Below, piece after piece: positions 60,821 through 64,000 of a stretch of DNA of 64,000 nt. Positions within the stretch are counted from its first letter, which is position 1; the number at the start of each line of letters is the position of its first letter. Under the pieces are notes generated by a model. The model did no database searches. It was not told where the DNA came from and saw only the letters and a list, made by a program, of their open reading frames with translations. A program made the position numbers and the translations under genes. Origin of the DNA: Diphasiastrum complanatum (taxonomy: Eukaryota > Streptophyta > Lycopodiopsida > Lycopodiales > Lycopodiaceae); the NCBI GenBank assembly GCA_029204225.1, contig CM055101.1, forward strand, positions 63,204,671 to 63,268,670, written 5' to 3'.

Positions 60821-61766
60821 CTATGGATCATCATTCTCATCTGAAATTTCTTCCACAACAATCTTCTTGTCATGGTTGGTCTTGATCAAATCTAAGTTCA
60901 ATTCAATCTTACTCTCTGCCATTGACTCAAAGCTTGGGTCCTCCCATATGACTTCTTCCTCAAGTCCTTCATCCGAGTTTGATTGAACTTTGCCTTTAAC
61001 TCTCAGCTGAATTAAGCATCTCCTCCTCACTGTCATATTGTGTCGAGGGCTCACCTATCTCTACTTCTAACTGGCGGTCATCCGTGTGGGTATCTGACTG
61101 TGTTTCCCATTCTTGTAGTGATAGCGCTATTGTTATTTGTAGATAACTGGTGCTATCCTCATGATCTTCAAGGAAATTTATGTTCATGAGCTCTTTTGGT
61201 GGTTGTTCCTGAGTGTCAACTACTTTTGGGAGTACGGGAGGTGTATCTTCTGTTAAACTCCTACTATCTGCGGCTAGACGTGGTTCTCTAGGCAATAGAC
61301 TAGCCTCTTGTAATGAAATTTCTATAGCCAGGTCTAGTTCTGCGTACGAGAATCCTTCTGGGTCTAGTTGTGGTCCTTCGGGCTCTAGTTGAGATTCGTT
61401 CAAGAGGTCTTCTAGTATGACATGCTTGTCTTCAGAGTCTATGTCTAGCCCTATCGATGTAAGGTCTTCTCTTCCATACTCATCCTGATCAAGGGCCTCA
61501 AAAAATGCATTGGTAAGTCCTTCTTCGGTCATTACCTCTAGTGTATCCATCGATATATCAGGCTCACAAAGCATTTTCTTCCCCTCTAATTCTAGAGGAG
61601 GCATTTCATCCTCACCTGCCAAGTAGATGCTTGTGCCTAGGGAAAGTCCCAAATCGTCTCCCGCCATATCTATTTTCGCGTTAGGCGTGTCTATGGTCAA
61701 AAGTCCATAAATTTTTTTCTCAATCCACGAGAAAGATTTCATTGTTATCATACCAAAATTCTCCAT
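60821..61766 (-). CDS. Acidic pre-gag ORF with two UIM-like motifs
   Basis: A 256-codon frame (61766-60996) with ATG, very acidic, with repeated Glu/Leu/Pro-rich parts. At residues ~141-154 AELDLAIEISLQEA and ~209-219 LQITIALSLQE fit the ubiquitin-interacting motif pattern: hydrophobic-x-x-Ala-x3-Ser-x2-Glu preceded by acidic residues (Ala147/Ser151; in the second, Thr212 replaces Ala, Ser216). A frameshift leads into 61054-60821, which ends a few bases before gag. It lies between PBS and gag, where most gypsy elements have only leader. Function unknown; ubiquitin binding is inference. Confidence 0.6.
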
Positions 61767-62105
61767 TACTTTTAGAAACTAGTGTTGATAGGACCTGGTG
61801 GGCAGCACACTTTATTCCTCTACCAACCTCTGTTGAGTAGTGAGTATCGTAAGAATTTCCACAGTCCAACTAGGAGTTCTACCATCTTGAGGTACGAGGT
61901 CTTCATTAGTTCTAGAAAGGGTTATGTGGTACCTCAGGCTCCCATCCTATGGCTACTGGAGCGGGTCGACTAAGTGAATGGCTTCCTAAACACACTAGTA
62001 GTGGGATCGGTGCTTGCGCGATGCTAACCACCTTGTCTAGTGGCTGCATGGTAATCACATTGGTGTAGTAAAGTCGTTTGGTTTTAGTTCATCGTGGTAT
62101 CCCTA

Positions 62106-62375
62106 TTATGTCCTATCTAGGGCAATACTCCTTTCTATCGGGTAAAGGTCAACTGGTACTGTGTGCGAGATTCGTGTTTCTCCCAACTCATCCCATAGAT
62201 CTCCCAAATCTTGTATTGGTGCTGCATACCAAGTGCCATCTTTCCTAGATGCTAGTGTTGGGGGAACATAGGGTGGTGTTGTATTTCGGACGATGTGATC
62301 GGTTTTTTCTTCTGGTTTTGAAGCTTGTGGTCTAACCTTAACCATTGGCTTCATAGTAAACCTCATATCGTACAA
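62106..62375 (-). pseudogene. Pre-gag frame, N-terminal part, unidentified
   Basis: MYDMRFTMKPMVKVRPQASK, then PPYVPPTLASRKDGTWYAAP. In shifted frames down to 61800 more sequence stays open (LYYTNVITMQPLDKVVSIAQ). Probably the upstream part of the same pre-gag coding region as 61766-60821. No family recognised. Confidence 0.4.
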
Positions 62376-62697
62376 ATGTCATGCGTCTGGCGAGTCAACC
62401 AACATAATTGACCAATCAACAAGTTTTAGCTAGCAACGACAACATAATGCTATAATAACTGACAAGGCCCTAAGGTGAATATTCTATTTGTGGGATCAAC
62501 ACACATCACTGTGTGATGCTAACCACTTCAACTTGTAGTAACACGATACTGATTTTTAGATTGCACAAACATGCTAGCTTGGGGCCGACGGTCTAAACAG
62601 TAGAATCGTTCTCAAGAAAAGCAAATTTGAGACACATCAAATTTGTAGATTATTAATAGTATGACTACCCTTCAAGCAATATTCCCTTATGAAGTAG

Positions 62698-62716
62698 CTC
62701 CCGGCAGACGCACCAA
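62698..62716 (-). other. Gypsy primer-binding site
   Basis: The minus strand reads TTGGTGCGTCTGCCGGGAG right after the LTR end CCTAACA, close to the TTGGCGCCGTTGCCGGGGA type PBS (Asp-tRNA-like) with substitutions. Confidence 0.6.
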
Positions 62717-64000
62717 TGTTAGGGCCATTTTTGACGGGGGGTTGGTCCAGCCAAAACGTCCTAAAAGGTCAAGGGGTCCCACCTCTAATGGCGGTTCGGC
62801 CCTACGTGAGCAACATAGGATTTGCCACTTCCAACTCTGATGGCCCTCTCTATTGCCCCGTGCTCCCCGACCGATGAGAGTTTTTCAGGCTCTCAGTGAT
62901 ATGGTTGCAAGGAGGGGGTGCTAGCACTTTTGGTGCAATGATTCACTAGCTTTCTAGGGTTACGGTTTCATGAACACTTCTGATCACTAATTCACATTAG
63001 GATCTTGCTAATATATCTTTTCCCATTGAATTCGGCTTATACTTAGTAAAAATCTTACATGGGATGGAAACCGATTTACTGTCTATGATGTGCTCGTGGG
63101 TTGCACGTTATACACACCGCTTTGTTTGCTAAGCGGCGATATTTTCGCCGACCATCGGGTCTAGGTATTTCGCTAGATAGTACCGACGACGGGTGTGACT
63201 AGTGTGATGCTTAACCAAGGCGGTGTATTTCAACCGCAGATGGTGGACGGCCCGCTCTGGTGTTTCACAGAGGTCGGGTCCAATTGATACGTTTCATAAT
63301 TAAAAATCGGAAAAATGCTTCAAAACTTGACAATTCCATTTCAACTAAACAAGTTTATCATAAAGTGAAACCCGTTTCTCTACTTTTTAATAAAGCACAT
63401 CGCAATAATCAATGTAATATGACCAATAATCCTGGCTAATTATTCTTAACTTCTAAGTCGGAAATGGAAAAACCCTCATTGCCCTAATTAACCACACAAC
63501 ATGTTTTATGCACATTATAATTCCAGCCTGAACTCTAAAATAAAAATACGATTCACTCCAAAACTTCCCCTTATTCACTTAGCTGAACGAGCATAACCAC
63601 GAAATGCAAACGCATCCGAACTCAAATCTATATGACCTCGTTACTAAACAGATGTAAGCCATCTATAAAACCTTACTTTCTTAAAAAAAAAAACGCTTTA
63701 TGAAAATCTCATTCACATGTAGCTGACTATAGCAGTAACTTCACATTGCATTTCAATTTAACTTAAGAGCTTGTAGCCAGAATTTTATGAAACCGAAGTG
63801 AATAGAAAGCAACATTAGGTAAAGTAAAAACTTACTTCAATGTGCAATTAGGTAGCCGGATTGCGCGTGGAACACCAACTAGTCATGAATGCCTTGCCGC
63901 ATCGATCACGTGCCCTTTGCCACTTGTCACTTGCTTTGTCACAGTCGGTCGGTGAAGAACAAACCACCATAGATCTGATGTTTTGGCTGTGGACAGCGAT
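62717..64000 (-). mobile_element. 5' LTR of gypsy element 4, runs off the window
   Basis: On plus it begins TGTTAGGGCCATTTTTG, so the minus-strand LTR ends ...CCTAACA. No internal frame. Its other end was not recognised; the LTR may end inside this stretch or continue past base 64000. Confidence 0.5.

Noticed and set aside
56955-64000. Paired LTRs for gypsy element 4
   Set aside because: The LTR piece at 57361 and the one at 62717 would show opposite ends of the LTR, so they cannot be compared within this window; single-element status remains inference.

Overview
The window reads as nuclear DNA of a land plant, probably a large repeat-rich genome. Support comes from plant-type Ty1-copia elements primed by initiator Met-tRNA, Ty3-gypsy chromoviruses, intron-containing hAT transposases, short interstitial TTTAGGG-type repeats, and one split host gene with canonical GT-AG introns. 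The exact lineage cannot be read from this sequence. Nearly everything else is a decayed or nested transposable element, a microsatellite or a minisatellite.

Layout. 0-1.7 kb: repeat-derived DNA with one decayed coiled-coil reading frame. 1.7-10.8 kb: a minus-strand chromovirus (family A). It is split by a 393-bp solo LTR inside its integrase and by a ~5.5-kb insertion between protease and RT. That insertion carries a plus-strand hAT transposase gene, a minus-strand BED-finger exon and a terminal palindrome cluster. 11.1-15.4 kb: microsatellites and a ~2.7-kb composite repeat ending in a minus-strand hAT gene. 15.3-18.5 kb: a second chromovirus on minus (family B). 18.5-21.1 kb: a plus-strand family A copy whose RNase H-integrase section is deleted in frame, leaving a 699-codon open frame. 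21.8-22.85 kb: a DNA element with 11-bp terminal inverted repeats and GAATCGCGATTC palindromes. 23-24.6 kb: LTR remnants.

25.36-32.96 kb holds the only clear host gene, an RPA-interacting protein (RPAIN) on plus. Four 3' exons are visible and the first exon(s) were not found. Its 6.16-kb intron contains a family B fragment, a second copy of the composite repeat with a deletion-derived hAT, and a coiled-coil open frame. 34.65-37.34 kb is a chain of three tandem arrays: a G-box-like minisatellite, a 320-bp satellite and a ~19-bp array. 37.5-41.1 kb is AT-rich and shows nothing I can name.

41.1-44.85 kb: decayed minus-strand gypsy gag/protease and an acidic frame split by a 471-bp palindromic element with a TCTAG duplication. 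44.85-49.0 kb: a Ty1-copia element with both LTRs (the 3' one truncated), PBS and PPT but little pol. 50.2-57 kb: at least three copia fragments in both orientations. 57-64 kb: a minus-strand gypsy element with 3' LTR, chromodomain, integrase, RNase H, RT, gag, an unusual acidic pre-gag frame with two ubiquitin-interacting-motif-like helices, PBS and a 5' LTR running off the window.

Two themes stand out. Several unrelated short palindromes (GGTTCGAACC, GGACGCGTCC, GAATCGCGATTC, CGTGGATAATCCACG, a GGAACG/CGTTCC set) cluster at possible ends of non-autonomous DNA elements. The hAT genes also begin with long (GA)n tracts abutting the BED-finger ATG. No gene set here looks like an operon or a host defence system.
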